From positions 4,340,001-4,404,000 of the forward strand of contig JBAIAC010000021.1 in assembly GCA_037349315.1 (NCBI GenBank): DNA of 64,000 nt. The letters are read 5' to 3'. A program made the translations under genes and the position numbers. The notes under the pieces are model-generated. The model was given only the letters and a program-made list of their open reading frames with translations. It was not told the origin of the DNA and searched no databases. This DNA comes from Chelydra serpentina. Its lineage: Eukaryota; Chordata; Testudines; Chelydridae. This document shows positions 53,335 to 64,000 of the stretch, piece by piece. The stretch's first letter is position 1. Every line of letters starts with the position of its first letter.

Positions 53335-53777
53335 CATAGGCGCCGACTTCCCCTCTTTCCCCTGGGTGCTCAACCCTCCCTTTGTCCCCGGCACCGCCCC
53401 CACTCCACCCCTTCCATGAAGCCCCGCCCCCATTCCAACCCCTTCCCCAAAGTCCCTGCCCCAACTCTGCCCCCTCCCTGCCCTATTCTAACTCCTTCCT
53501 CAAATCCCCGGCCCCGCCTCCTCCCCTGAGCGCACCACGTTCCTGCTCCTCCCCCTCTCTCCCAGAGCATGCTAATGCCACCAAACAGCTGTTTGGCGGC
53601 GGCTGGGTGGGAAGTGCTGGGAGGTAGGCGGAGGAGTGGGGATGCGGTGCGCTCGGGGGGCAGGAGGAGATGGGGCGGGGGAGGAGGGGAGCTTGGCTGC
53701 CAGTGGGTGCAGAGTACCTACTAATTTTTCCCCATGGGTGCTCCAGCCCCGGAGCACCCACGGAGCCGGTGCCTATG
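53335..53777. mobile_element. hAT-type non-autonomous element, 443 bp
   Basis: Begins CATAGGCGCCGACTTCC and ends GGAGCCGGTGCCTATG. GGCTGGAA flanks both sides perfectly (53327-53334, 53778-53785). The middle is C-rich on the left and G-rich on the right. Frames across it are artefacts. Confidence 0.85.
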
Positions 53778-54083
53778 GGCTGGAACACCCGCTGTCAGCG
53801 GCCCCCGGAGCAGCTGCTGTCAGCAGCTGGTGCTACTGGCCCCAGCCCGGGCCCCCCCCCAGCAGTTGGCCCCCAGCAGCAGCTCCTCCAGATGTCCCCC
53901 CCCAGCAGCACCCGGCGGGGGGAGCATTCCCCACAGCAGTGACACCCCCCAAGATTTAGTCAGGGGTATTTTTAGTATAAGTCCTGTGTAGGTCACGGGC
54001 CATGAATTTTTGTTTATTGCCCGTGACCTGTCCCGGACTTTTACTAAAAATACCCATGACTAAATTGTAGGCTTATTTATAAT

Positions 54084-55336
54084 GCATATGCATGAGGGGC
54101 AGAGTTAAGGTTGCATGGGCATTGTGAAATTCCAGGGGGCTGTTCACTCCCGCCCCCCTCTTTAATCAGTCTAGGGCGGGCGGGGGGTGGGGCGGGGAAA
54201 GGGGCTGTTATGTGGCTGAGAATGAATCCCAAAGTTCAGGGAGCATCTGCCCCATGATGCGAGGAGGAAATGACTGATGCAGACCCCGTTGAGGTGGGGG
54301 CTGGAGCTGAGTTTGGGGACCATTGCTGTGCCATGGAAGGACGTCTCTTACTATCCTGCCCCTCACTCCTCTCCTGACCCTGCTCTTTCTCCTCGTAAAG
54401 GAGCCTTGTACTTGCTGCGAGGGAGACAGGGAGCAGGGTGTGTGATTGGGGAGATGTCAGAAGTGTCTGTATCACATGGAGCGGGCCACACGCTGTTGGG
54501 AATGCTGGAAGTGGCTGCCCTGGGGGGGAACAGCCCATCCCACGAGCTTCAGCCCTGCTGCTGGGAGCAGCTCATGATGCAGAAAGGCAGTAGGGTCTAG
54601 TGGCTGGAGCACGGACCTTGAAAGCCCATCTTATCTGCCTCCTCCCTGTTAGCGAGCAGGGTGCTGCTAGAGCCCTTAGGGCAGGCTGTCAGAAGTGCTG
54701 CCCCTCGGTGTTCCACTGGGCTCAGCAGTAGATAAGGATGAAGACCCCATCTGTAAGTCTGCCCCCTCCCCGCTCTTTCTAGCAGTGCAGATTCACTGGG
54801 TGACCTTGGGCAGTCACTTAAAGGTGACCTGCAAAAGGGAAAACATCTGTTTGCCTTGCTTTGCAAGGCATAGGGAAAGCTTGAACCTTTGTTTGTTTGT
54901 TAAACATAAGGGTGTGTTTCTACCTTTTCCACACTAGAAATTCAGGTCTTGGCTACTGTGATTTTCTGGGATGACTGGAGAGCTGGGCAGGCTGGGACAG
55001 CACAGACACAAGGTGAGCAAAAGCTGGTTAATGGAGGGGGAAGGTGTACATTCATTGCTTCAAACTGTATGTGGTGCAGTGATACCACTTATATAACTCA
55101 AATACCAGAGAGAGAGAGACACTTGGGAGAAAAGAGTTATTGTGAAATATTCAACTGCCCTCACTCTTCAAATGCCGAACCATCCAGAGTCCTCAGAGGA
55201 GATCAGACCTGCCATGCCTGGTATTTCGGAGATAAAAAACAAGCAGGGAAAAGACCTTATAAAACCCATCAGGCCCCTTCATCCATCACAGAAGAGCAAA
55301 AGCCAGAGCACAACCCCCTTCCTAGAGATTCCTAGA
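54084..55336. other. No supported gene; one MIR-like fragment
   Basis: Around 54595-54850 words such as GGGTGACCTTGGGCAGTCAC and GTCTAGTGGCTGGAGCACGG suggest a diverged MIR. The rest shows no conserved frame. Confidence 0.4.
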
Positions 55337-56060
55337 TCTACCATGGGCCCTTCTGGCCTTGGATCAGATAGTCTGACCTCCTGGATGTCACAGGCCAGAG
55401 AACTGCCCCTAAATAATTCCTAGAGCAGAGTTTTGAGTAAAACATCCGGTCTTGATTTAAACATTGTCAGTGATGGAGAATCCACCACAACCATTGTTCC
55501 AATGGTTAATGTTCTCATTATTTAAAAAAAATACGCCTTATTTCCAGTCCGAATTTGTCTAGTTTTAACTTCTATTCATTGGATCATGTTATGCCTTTCT
55601 CTGCTAGATTGAAAAGCCCATTATTAAATATTTGTTCCCCATGTAGATATTTATTGACTATAATCAAGTCTCCCCTTAAACTTCTCTTTGTTAAGCTAAA
55701 TGGACTGAGTTTTTTGAGTCCATGGCAGGTTATCTAACCCTTTCATCATTCTCCTGGCTCTTCCCTGAGCCGCCTCCAATTTATCAACACCCTTCCTGAA
55801 TTGTGGACATAAAAACTGGACACAGGATTCCTGCAGTGGTTGCCCCAGTGCCAAATAACCTCTCTACTCCTACCTGAGATTCCCATGTATGCATCCCAGG
55901 ATCAGATTAACTCTTTTGGCTGCAGCGTTGCACTGGGAGCTCACGCTCAGCTGATTATGCACCACGACCCACAAATCTTTTTCAGAGTCAAAAAGAGTCA
56001 CTTCTTAGATTCGTAGTTGTCAAGGCCAGAAGGGGCCCTTTTGATCAGCTCCGGTGTGTG
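55337..56060 (-). repeat. CR1 3' region, antisense, decayed, plus a second short tail
   Basis: In plus reading it runs CTTGGATCAGATAGTCTGAC, CCACCACAACCATTGTTCC, CAAGTCTCCCCTTAAACTTC and on to CACAAATCTTTTTCAGAGTC. These are antisense CR1 3' UTR and C-terminal ORF2 sequences. From about 56006 a second tail begins (GATTCGTAGTTGTCAAGGCC). No frame remains open. Confidence 0.7.
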
Positions 56061-56205
56061 CTATGCTGGGCTCAGGCTAGGCTCTCTCCCAGCCATGCTT
56101 GTAGCCACCCCATATCTTGTAGGTCAGCCAGGTTGGGTGGATCTTTTAGAAAAGAGACTGGTTTTGGATGTAGACTCCAGGTGATGGCAAATCCCCCATG
56201 CATAG

Positions 56206-56755
56206 TGTCACGGAGTGTGGGGGAGCGCCTGCACCCCTCTTCCTGGGATTCAATGTGACTCAGCCAGCCAGCAGAACAGAAGGTTTATTAGAGATGCCAG
56301 GAACACAGTCCAAACAGAGCTTGTAAGTACAAACAGGACCCCTCAGTCAGGCCCTTCCAGGGGGCAGGGAGCTTAGACCCCAGCCCGGGGGCTCCCTGCA
56401 TTTCACCCCACAGCTCCAAACGGGGAGCAGGGAGGCCAGATTCGGTCTGCACCTCCCGTCTCCTTCCCAGCCAGCTTCCAACTGAAACCCCCCAGGCCCT
56501 CCTTTGCCTTTGTCTTCTTCCCGGGCCAGGGGGTCACCTGATCACTTTGTTCTAACACCTTCAGCTCGCACCTTTGCAGAGAAGGGGCCTAGGCTATTAG
56601 TTGCCAGGAGACAGGGTGTCGCCCATTCTCTGTCATCGCACTGACCCTCTTCAGCTCTGCAACAATCACCCCTTATTCCCACCACCTAGAGACTTAACAC
56701 ATGCATTGGGGAAACTGAGGCATGGAAACATTAAGAACAGTCCCATTCCGTCACA
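56206..56755 (-). mobile_element. Solo LTR-like TG...CA element, 550 bp
   Basis: Plus ends are TGTCACGGAGTG and ATTCCGTCACA. Flanks CATAG (56201-56205) and CACAG (56756-56760) match at 4 of 5. In minus orientation an AATAAACCTT poly(A) signal lies near 56283, and GCCTCAGTTTCCCC follows the 5' end. I recall this LTR as common in turtles. No internal coding region. Confidence 0.7.
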
Positions 56756-56760
56756 CACAG

Positions 56761-57049
56761 GGAATCTGTCATGGGAGTGGGTGGGTGGATAATCCATCTC
56801 GCTGTTAAAAATATGCAACTTATTTCCAGTTTGATTTCTTCTAAGATGGGTCTCCAGTCTCTGGCACAAGAGCCTTCTCCTCTGCAACCCCTGCCTCCTG
56901 GAGCAGCATTGCTGTACCTCTCCTCCTCACTTGGGGCACAGCCCCCAGGGGAACACCCCTGGGACAAGAGGCCCTGATGGTGGTGGTGGTCTGTGTGTGT
57001 GTGGGGGGATATACCAGGACAAACTGGAAGTCCTTTGCCTCAGTTTCCC
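56761..57049. other. No supported gene
   Basis: Transition from repeat-rich DNA into the CpG-rich segment. A short GT-rich run lies at 56976-57004. Confidence 0.35.
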
Positions 57050-57650
57050 CGCCTTCCCTGCGTGGATTGTGGCGGGGCGGGGCTTTGTCCCCTAATTCCC
57101 AGGCCCAAGGGCCCCGCCCCCGGCGGAGGAGCGCGCTCCGGACCGGGGGGCGGCGGCCTGGCTTTCTGTGGGCGCGGTGGCGCAGCTGCGCGTTAATCAC
57201 CAGTCTCGGACGGGCGGCCCCTCCGGGCTGGGGTGGGGCCGAGGCTGCTCTCCGCCTCCGCCAGAGTCCGCGCTGCACTTCCTGCGCGGCTGGAGCTGGC
57301 CTCGGCGGGGAGTGGGGAGCTCGCAGGCGCCGGGTTGTAGCGGGGTCCTGGTGAGTGGCGGGGCCGGGGCCGCTCCGGAGCGGGGGGGCGCAGGGGCTGT
57401 GGGGTCTCAGCTGTGCCCAGCAGGCGTCCGTGCCCTTGGGGAGCTGCCATGGGGTAGGGGCAGGTGGTCGCGGTGCAGCGGGACCCTGCCCTCCCGCCTG
57501 CCGCGCCACTGACTCTGGCAGCCGGGCGCGGCCCCTCCCGGGGCCTCCGTGCAGGTGTTGGGGAGCGACAGGGCGGCCACTCCGCTGCCCAAGGCGTGTG
57601 GGATGATGCCGGCCGCCTTCTCCGCCGGCGGGTGTAAGAGGCTTTCTCAG
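57050..57650 (+). promoter_or_regulatory. CpG-rich promoter-like segment with possible first exon
   Basis: CpG dinucleotides are dense here and scarce elsewhere in the non-mobile sequence. GGCGGGGCGGGGC near 57072 is a GC box. A possible untranslated first exon ends at CGGGGTCCTG with a consensus donor GTGAGT at 57351. I see no coding frame that belongs to a known family, so the gene downstream (plus strand) or a divergent one (minus) cannot be named. Confidence 0.5.
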
Positions 57651-57710
57651 CCCACGCAGGGTTGGCCTGTGCACTTATGTATTACGCTGTGCTGCCCGGG
57701 TGGCACAGCC

Positions 57711-58098
57711 AGCTCCCCCCCCCCCCTGCGCCCACCGGGGAGCCGGCTGGGGGCCCCTCTCTCGGGCTGGCTCCCCCCCCCCCCTGCGCCCACCGGGGAG
57801 CCGGCTGGGGGCCCCTCTCTCGGGCTGGCTCCCCCCCCCCCCTGCGCCCACTGGGGAGCCGGCTGGGGGCCCCTCTCTCGGGCTGGCTCCCCCCCCCCCT
57901 GCGCCCACTGGGGAGCCGGCTGGGGGCCCCTCTCTCGGGCTGGTTCCCCCCCCCCCTGCGCCCACTGGGGAGCCGGCTGGGGGCCCCTCTCTCGGGCTGG
58001 TTTCCAGCCCCCCCCTGCGCCCACTGGGGAGCCGGCTGGGGGCCCCTCTCTCGGGCTGGCTGTCCCCCCCCCCCTGCGCCCACCGGGGAGCCGGCCCC
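57711..58098. repeat. 58-bp minisatellite, about 6.5 copies
   Basis: The unit contains a run of 9-13 C, then TGCGCCCACCGGGGAGCC, GGCTGGGGGCCCC and TCTCTCGGGCTGG. Copies differ mainly in C-run length and in CACCGG versus CACTGG. The long frames on both strands result from the unit length and GC content. Confidence 0.88.
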
Positions 58099-61000
58099 AT
58101 CTATAAGCTCCTCTCCTTGCCCCCACTCAGATCTCTGAAATGCTGCCGCCAGCGGTTAGCTCCCCCCCTCCCGGTGGGGTGACCGGGCCTGGAAAGTTGC
58201 CCCGTCGGGGGCTTTTGTCTTGGGGGAGAAGTCCAGGATCCTCCCAGGAAGGGCTGTGGCTGCTGTGTCCTAGCCCTGCCCCATGGATAATGCAGAGGGT
58301 GGGGCTGGGCCGCAGTTCTTGGGGCTTCAGGGTGGCAGCGCCTGGGGCTAGGCATGGACAGCAGCCTCCCTGTGGGCATAGGGGCGCAGGGAATGCGGGC
58401 GGGGGGAGAATTGGGGCTGTTGACTGTTCAGGGGTGGATGGTGGGGTTTGCAGTGCGTCCATCCCCTGCTGCTCAGGAATGTGGTGGTGCCAGGAGAGCG
58501 GAGCCTCCCTCCCCTGCCCCTTTGTGACAGGCAGGGGGATTCTGGGAAACCCAGAGGGTGAACTTCAGAAACAGACCAAGCCCAGACAAGTGCGTCCGTC
58601 CAGCCCCCTGGATCACTTGGCGCTGGTCCGGTTCCAGGCTGTGTGTCGGGTGGGGGCTGGCAGCTCCGTCCGGCTGCCGTGCCGCTCAGCAGTGAGATCC
58701 GCGGGGCTGGCGCTCTGGGCCCTGTCACTGCCTGGGGGTTCTGGAAGCGTGGAAGGGGGTGGGCTAGGGCTGTGCTCCCAGGAATAATCCTGGGGACCCC
58801 AGGAAGAGAGGTGCTCCCCGCTTCCCTTGCAGGAGGCCTGTGAGAGTCCAAGTCTTGAGGAGTAGCCAGCCCGCTCTCTTGGTCTGATGGGGAGCCACTG
58901 AGATCCGCTCTGTACCCGTGACTGGAGATCTGCTTCCCTGCCATCCCCCCTAAGCCTGTGCAGTGCCGCTAGCAGGCTCCACACCCAGCCTCAGGGCCAG
59001 GCCCTTGCTTTGAGGTGGACCCAGGGCACCCTGGACGCATAGTGCGCTGCTGAGGTGGCAGTGGCGTGATTGGCACGCACCGTCGCGCTCGGCTGTGGGT
59101 TCTGGGCCCTGCTGGATTAGAGTGGCCGGGGCTCGGCTCTCAGTGCAGTGAATCCAGGGAAGGATGCGGGGCTTGCCCTGGGAGACCGATCACTGCCTGT
59201 CCCCACTGTGCCACTCCTGGCACAGGCTGGCTCTGGCCGCGGAGCCCTGGTAGGAGCCCGCCTGGCAGCCCCTGTGTTTTGACTGTGTCCGTAAGGCCTG
59301 GAAATGGGGTGGGTTTCTCCCCCGATCAGCTCTATGTGCATATCCTGCTCGCCTCCTGACCTCTGACTGAACTAACCGCCCCGACTTTGCCCTCTTGGCC
59401 CCACAGAGTGGCCGGGGCTGTGGGAGTGGCAGTCGGACAGGATGGCCCATCCCGGCCTGGCCTGCAGTGGTACCTGTCGGCAGAGCTTGGGCGCAGAGCG
59501 GTCGCTGCCGCTGGTATTTCCAGTAGGGCTCACTGTGCACCGATGGGCCAGATCTGCAGGTGGATTTGGTGCCTGGGCTCTGAGCGCACCTGGGAACTTG
59601 GCCATCTGTGTACCAGCCGGCGCTGCTGGCGCAAGGCTGGTGTGTGAATCTGGCACAGCCTGTGTTGGCGGGGCTGATGGGCAAGGGGCCAGCAGGACTT
59701 TCCGAGCCCTGGTGCATGTGCTGGGCTGGCGGCTAGGAAAAGCTCCGTTGTTTTGCTTGTGAACAGAATTCACTGGACTTGGGGTTGCTGAAAGATGCTA
59801 ACCCCCTTCTGGAGTAGAGCTGGCTGGGCATAGCAGTGGTGTAGACGGGCCCCCTCCCCTGCCCTCCTGGCTCAGGTTTGCCCTTGGCGCAGGGCCCTCG
59901 GCACCTCGGAGCAGTGGAGGATGGAGCGCCTTCCTTTCTATGGCTTCCAGCCCTTGCATTTTCTTCCCCCAGCGCTGGGTTTGTGCCTGTAATCGCCTGA
60001 CCCACGCGGGCTCCAGCTCTCCTGCTGCTCGCTCGTAGGCCGGCAGGGCTGGAATCCCAGCCGCAGGGGAGTTGCAGCTGTGGGGAGGGCTCCCCCTCCA
60101 ATCCCAGACCCCCTGCTCCCTGGCTGGGCTCTGGGAGACCGCTGCTTTCCCAAATGCCGGCCTCCCCTCCCCCAGGGCAGGCCAGCCATGGGAAAGCACC
60201 TTGGGCAGGCAGCGCCTTGCTCAGAGTTTCCTGTGCAGAATGTGTGATGGGCCGGCGGGAGAGGCTCCTTCCTGCAGGCCAGAGAGCTGAGGGTTGGGCC
60301 CGCTCCCACTTGGCTCCGCTCCCTGCCTGCCCTGGGCCCCCTTCCCCTCCCAATGTCCCAGCCTGGCTACTCCCAGGTGTTTGTGCCTGAAGCCTGGGAA
60401 TGGATCCCAGGGCGGATCCCACCACCTGTGACAGGCAGCCGCTGTCCCCGCCAAAGCGCCCTCCCCTGGGCGGGTTGCCCTGCTGGGGAAGCACCACTCC
60501 TGGCGAAGGCCAGATTGGGCCCTGGCTCTGGAGCCGGTGGGGCAGCAGAGTCCCAGCAGCAGTGGGGCTGGCAGGGGCTAGGGCTCTCTGGCCCCGTGGT
60601 GCTTGGGCACATCGTCTCATTCCCCAGCTGCAGGCCTCTCCTCTGCCTCCGACTGAGCAGTGACAAATCAGCCCCCGGCCAGCTCTGCAGCTGGGAGACG
60701 TGCACACAGGCCCCCAGCTGCCGGAGCCAGCCCCTCACAGAGACAGCAGGCTCCCCATGAGCTCATCCCGCTGCATGAAAATACCAGCTGTTCCCCCCCA
60801 CCACCGAGCCAGTCACTGGAAGTTAACCCACTGCCGCCCCCCTACACGCTCCCCCTCAGGGCATGCTGAGCCCCAGTTCTGTGGGCTCCCCATGCCCCAC
60901 CTTAGCACCCCTCCCCCTTTAGGTGAGCCGGCTTGCTGCTGTATGCTGAGTGGGGCACGTGCGGGCTGGGCTGGCTCGGAGCTGTAGTGTTGATGGGATT

Positions 61001-61133
61001 CTTTCCAAGTCCAGAATGACCCTGTGTTCAGGGTGCTTGTGTTCGGGTGGTTCAGGGGATGTGGTGCCGGCAGCAGCCCCTCCCTGGCCGGCGCCTGGTA
61101 GGGTTTATTTATTGGAGATGTGCATTGGAGCCT
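58099..61133. other. GC-rich sequence, possibly first intron; no supported exon
   Basis: Several frames above 100 codons exist on both strands, but none has a recognisable domain. One candidate begins after an acceptor-like CTCTTGGCCCCACAG at 59405 with an ATG at 59442 in good context, and its 106-codon product is not recognisable. I therefore leave this stretch unassigned. Confidence 0.35.
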
Positions 61134-61325
61134 GCAGGGCCTAGTGAGCAGGGCTCCGAGCTGGGTTCTGTTCCCGGCCCTGCTTCTGGCCTGCGGGGTG
61201 ACCTTGGCCAGCCATTTCCCCTCCCGCCCTCTGTCTGTCCAGCTGTTCAGGGCAGGGACTGTCACTGGGTGTCTGTGCAGCACCCGGCACAGCGGGGCCC
61301 TGATCTCTGCTGAGGTTTCTAAGCG
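61134..61325 (+). repeat. MIR-like SINE with CORE-type tail
   Basis: TGGGTTCTGTTCCCGGCCCTG, GGTGACCTTGGCCAGCC and the tail GCAGGGACTGTCACTGGGTG followed by CAGCACCCGGCACAGCGG are in order. Directly adjacent on the right is a CR1 tail. Confidence 0.6.
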
Positions 61326-61330
61326 TTAAC

Positions 61331-61450
61331 TCATAGATTCTAGGGCTGGAAGGGACCTCGAGAGGTCATCGAGTCCAGCCCCCTGCCCTCGTGGCAGGAC
61401 CAATTACTGTCTAGACCATCCCTGATAGACATTTATCTAACCTACTTAGT
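61331..61450 (-). repeat. CR1 3' tail, antisense
   Basis: Plus reading CATAGATTCTAGGGCTGG, AGGTCATCGAGTCCAGCC, CTAGACCATCCCTGATAGAC. This is the typical end of a CR1 copy in minus orientation, truncated at the 5' side. Confidence 0.75.
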
Positions 61451-62604
61451 AACTACTACTAAGTACGACTGTAAGATTATTGGCTGAAATTTCGCAGGGC
61501 CGTGGGGAGTCGGGTGCCCAGCTCAATGGGTAATGAAAGGGGCTGGATCTGGGTACTTGACTCCCTGGGGCCCCTGTGCCCAGCCTGGCTGTGGCTCCCC
61601 CATTTGCCCCAAGGTGCCAGAAGGCAGGGGCCAGGTGCTGCGATATGCAGATGAAGGGACTAGTGTTGCTGAGCTGACGCCAGGGTGCTGTGTGTTGGGG
61701 CTTGGAGCCGGGTATTGTGGGAGGGGCAAGTGCTGCTTTTAACTGGGCTTAGCGCAAAGGGCAGGGAGTTTCGGTGTGTGGCTGTATAATATCAGAGCGC
61801 GTCCCTTTAAGTCCTTCAGCAGGTGCCAGGTTTCTCTGGTAATGTTTTCCCATGGTGAGCACGGGAAGTGGGAGAGGCAGGGCTGAGGGTTGTGCCTTTG
61901 GTGCTGGCAGGCGGAGGGCTGCAGACCCAGGGCTGGCTTCCCTCTTGCACCACTGGCTCATGCAGCCTCGCTGTGCCGTGCCTGGCCCCGTGGCTTTGCT
62001 TCCCTGTCGCTGGTCCTCGGCTTCCCGCTCCAGCCACATGCCCAGCGCCAGCGCGAGTGTGCCTCAGCGGGACGCTGGGCGTAGGTCTTGGCCCGGGGCA
62101 GAGTGCTGCCAGCTGTGCTCCACCTCCCGTGTGGGGTCCTGGATCTCAGCCTGGTCTCTGAAGCTCCCAGGGCTGGACCTGGGGGGGAACACACATCCTG
62201 GGGTTAATGTGAGCCCTGTACCGGACCCGGCTGTGATCGGAAAGCCGACGGCACGGTGCTGTCGGGGAGGGCTGGGCTCCAGAGGGCCACAGGGAGCTGG
62301 GTGGCCAATCCCGCTCCCTTCAGCCTTGCTGCCCAGACTCCAGCCCTAGGATAGGCTCAGGCTGTCCAATCCTGGCAGGGCTCCACTGCCCCTGCAGAGG
62401 GTCCCAGCAGCGATGGGCCCCTGCAGAGGGTCTCAGCAGTGAACAGCTCCCAGGGCTGTTCCCAGGGTGACTGTGGGTCTTGCAGCAGAGAGCTGGCGGA
62501 ACCTCCTTGCTACCTCGGGGTTCCCCTGGCCCTACAGAATCCGACCACCTCGCCGTGGCCTGGCCTTCTATGGCGAGGGAGGGGTTAGCCTCAGCTTGCA
62601 GAGC
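61451..62604. other. No supported gene
   Basis: GC-rich sequence with overlapping frames of no recognised family. Confidence 0.35.
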
Positions 62605-62705
62605 CGAGGCACCAGGCAGTTAAAGGGACTTGCCCAAAGTTGGTGGCAGGGCTGGGAATTGAACTCGGGCATCCTGCATGCCAGTCTGCTACCCCAGTCT
62701 CCCTG
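62605..62705 (-). repeat. MIR-like SINE, antisense
   Basis: Plus reading GGGACTTGCCCAAAGTTGG, then GGGAATTGAACTCGGGC and CATGCCAGTCTGC. This matches the antisense of the MIR core and its tRNA-like B box. Confidence 0.6.
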
Positions 62706-63337
62706 CTTAATAACCCCCCTGGGCTGGTGGGGTGGCTTCTGCCCTCTGCCCCATGGTGAAAGCCTGAAGGAGACACGTGGACGGACAGTTGTGTTCACTG
62801 AACATATGGAATGCGTCAGGCTTAGCTGCATCTGCGCACTGCTGGGTTCTACCACAGTGAGCCCCGCTAGTGGGCTCCCAAAGTATTTAAAGGGGTACTG
62901 CCCAATTCCTCTTCGCTGCCAGCAGTCTGGGAGCGTAACATAGTGAAATCTCAGTCCATGGATGAGTTAGTGCTAGAAAGGTGAGGGAGGGGGTCAACTG
63001 ATTCGTAAAAATCTACAGAACTGTGGTTTCAATGGTGTCCCCATCTGTGGCATGGCAGGGTGGGGGAACTGGCTCCCCCACCCCGGCTCCCAGTTCCAGG
63101 TCCTCTGGTTGGTGGAAATGTTGATGACCCAGTGTCATCGGAAATGGGTCGAGCTGGGGATCGTTCGAAAGGACACGTGGTACCAAACCTGACAAACCTA
63201 GGACAATTATGTAGAGCTACAGTCCAGAGAATGGTTAATGATCAATGCTGTTTTTAATTATACTTGAACTCGGGGGGGTGCCTTGATGGTACTAAAAAAA
63301 AGCATTGATCTTTGGTCATTCATGGGGAGTTAGCCTT
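62706..63337. other. No supported gene
   Basis: Mixed-composition sequence without conserved frame or repeat boundary. Confidence 0.35.
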
Positions 63338-63415
63338 GACATAGACTCGTAGGACTGGAAGGGACCTCAAGAGGTCATCTAGTCCAGTCTCCTGCACTCA
63401 AAGCAGGACTAAGTA
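63338..63415 (-). repeat. CR1 3' tail, antisense
   Basis: Plus reading GACTCGTAGGACTGGAAGGG, AGGTCATCTAGTCCAGTC, CAAAGCAGGACTAAG. Short CR1 end. Confidence 0.75.
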
Positions 63416-63871
63416 TAGACATGTAGGACTGCAACCGTTTATTTCCCAAAGTCCTCATCAGTGTCGTCTCCTTCCAGCATGCTGCTGCTAGGCACACTGT
63501 CATGCTGATCCTCGTCCGGCTCCATACGGGGCAGGCTGCTGGCCAAACATAAGTGGTGTGATCAATCCGTCCTCCAAAACCCATCCGTGCCCGATAGGGG
63601 AGGGTAGTTTTGGATGTGCTTGGCCATCCCTGAGTCATTCCACTGCTTGATCATTTGCCCTCTTGATAAATAAATACACCCCCTGTTGGTGGTGATTTTT
63701 CTCCACTTCTTGGTAAACATCCATCAATAGCTCTGCAAGCGCCGTAATGTTGGTCTTCAAATGATAAACTTGGCATATGAACCCTTCCCGTGCACTTATG
63801 ATCTTATCAGTGTTTCTCAGCCATTCTGAACACCTCCAGAGCAAGGAGAGAGTCTTCGGAGGCTGAATCAA
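63416..63871 (-). pseudogene. Unidentified minus-strand coding remnant with poly(A) signal
   Basis: The minus frame at 63635-63871 (78 codons) reads like real protein (WRCSEWLRNTDKIISAREGF, ICQVYHLKTNITALAELL). After its stop, coding-like text continues in other frames down to about 63430. On the minus strand AATAAA lies near 63434. I do not recognise the family. It could be the end of a transposase or a retrocopied gene. The upstream part continues toward, and perhaps beyond, the window edge. Confidence 0.35.
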
Positions 63872-64000
63872 ATGCCTTCCAGGTGGATAATTTGGTCTTT
63901 CCAGGCAGCCTTCCAGAAGTGTCGCATCCTGAAAGGGCGTGGAAACCTGGCAGTGGGCGGCATTAATGGTCCGAGTGATAGGAGCGCATCTCTGAGAGAG
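63872..64000. other. Window edge, possibly the upstream part of the minus-strand remnant
   Basis: No separate feature. The sequence has the same composition as 63416-63871. Confidence 0.25.

Larger units (their letters stand above)
52737..54075. mobile_element. Palindromic element hosting three smaller insertions
   Basis: TTTATAAT at 52729-52736 and 54076-54083 brackets the unit. The left arm contains GTCACGGAGGTCG and CCTCCGTGACT. The right arm is a long hairpin (ATTTTTAGTATAAGTCC with ACTTTTACTAAAAATACCC, and GGTCACGGGCC with GCCCGTGACC). Two 124-bp MITEs and one 443-bp hAT-type element lie inside. Without them about 650 bp remain. Related fragments flank the solo LTR at 30821-31681. The class is not identified, and the AT-rich duplication is weaker evidence than those of the nested elements. 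Confidence 0.55.

Noticed and set aside
57647..58182. Proline- or glycine-rich protein of about 160 residues
   Set aside because: Frames on both strands arise from the 58-bp minisatellite.
59442..59762. 106-codon exon after an acceptor-like sequence
   Set aside because: No recognisable domain, and an equally long frame exists on the other strand. Kept only as a note in the intron entry.
1..64000. CRISPR arrays, bacterial operons, riboswitches
   Set aside because: The content is vertebrate-type. Tandem repeats found are minisatellites without spacer structure.

Overview
The window looks like repeat-dominated nuclear DNA of a non-avian reptile, most likely a cryptodiran turtle. The evidence is the repeat complement: CR1 LINE tails in both orientations, a tRNA-headed SINE with a CR1-like tail, Penelope-like element (PLE) tails, a Tx1-clade LINE, Harbinger and hAT DNA transposons, and a gammaretrovirus-like endogenous retrovirus. 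The species assignment rests on recall of repeat families, not on a search. Nearly every long open reading frame belongs to a mobile element. I recognise no host protein-coding exon. The best host signal is a CpG-rich, promoter-like segment at about 57.05-57.65 kb.

Layout. 0-2.2 kb: a composite GC-rich repeat split by a 124-bp hAT-type MITE, then AT-rich sequence and PLE tails. 2,185-6,255: a complete Harbinger element with inverted ends and a TTA/CTA target duplication. It carries a transposase gene (+, early stop) converging on a spliced, frame-consistent Myb/SANT-like gene (-). 6.3-9.1 kb: small hAT-type elements and a SINE. 9.1-12.1 kb: an hAT transposase gene with one frameshift and one in-frame stop, between two CCCTAATG repeats.

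12.5-30.6 kb is a nested set. A PLE with a GIY-YIG endonuclease domain was split by an LTR-like TG...CA element (target duplication ACAGA). Four bases inside the left end of that element sit two full-length Tx1-type LINEs, head to tail, 8.29 kb apart, sharing TGTA at all three junctions. Both copies keep an intact 1306-residue endonuclease/reverse transcriptase ORF2. ORF1 is intact in copy 1 (stop/start overlap TAATG with ORF2) and has three homopolymer frameshifts in copy 2.

30.8-31.7 kb: a solo LTR (-). 32,549-39,778: an endogenous retrovirus with two 466-bp LTRs that differ at one position by eye, while gag, pol and env are broken by stops, frameshifts and internal deletions. 39.8-56.8 kb: hAT-type MITEs, solo LTRs, PLE tails, CR1 fragments and a palindromic element (52.7-54.1 kb) that collected three smaller insertions. 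57-64 kb: the CpG-rich segment with a possible first exon and splice donor, a 58-bp minisatellite, and GC-rich sequence resembling a first intron with old MIR and CR1 pieces. At the far right is an unidentified minus-strand ORF.
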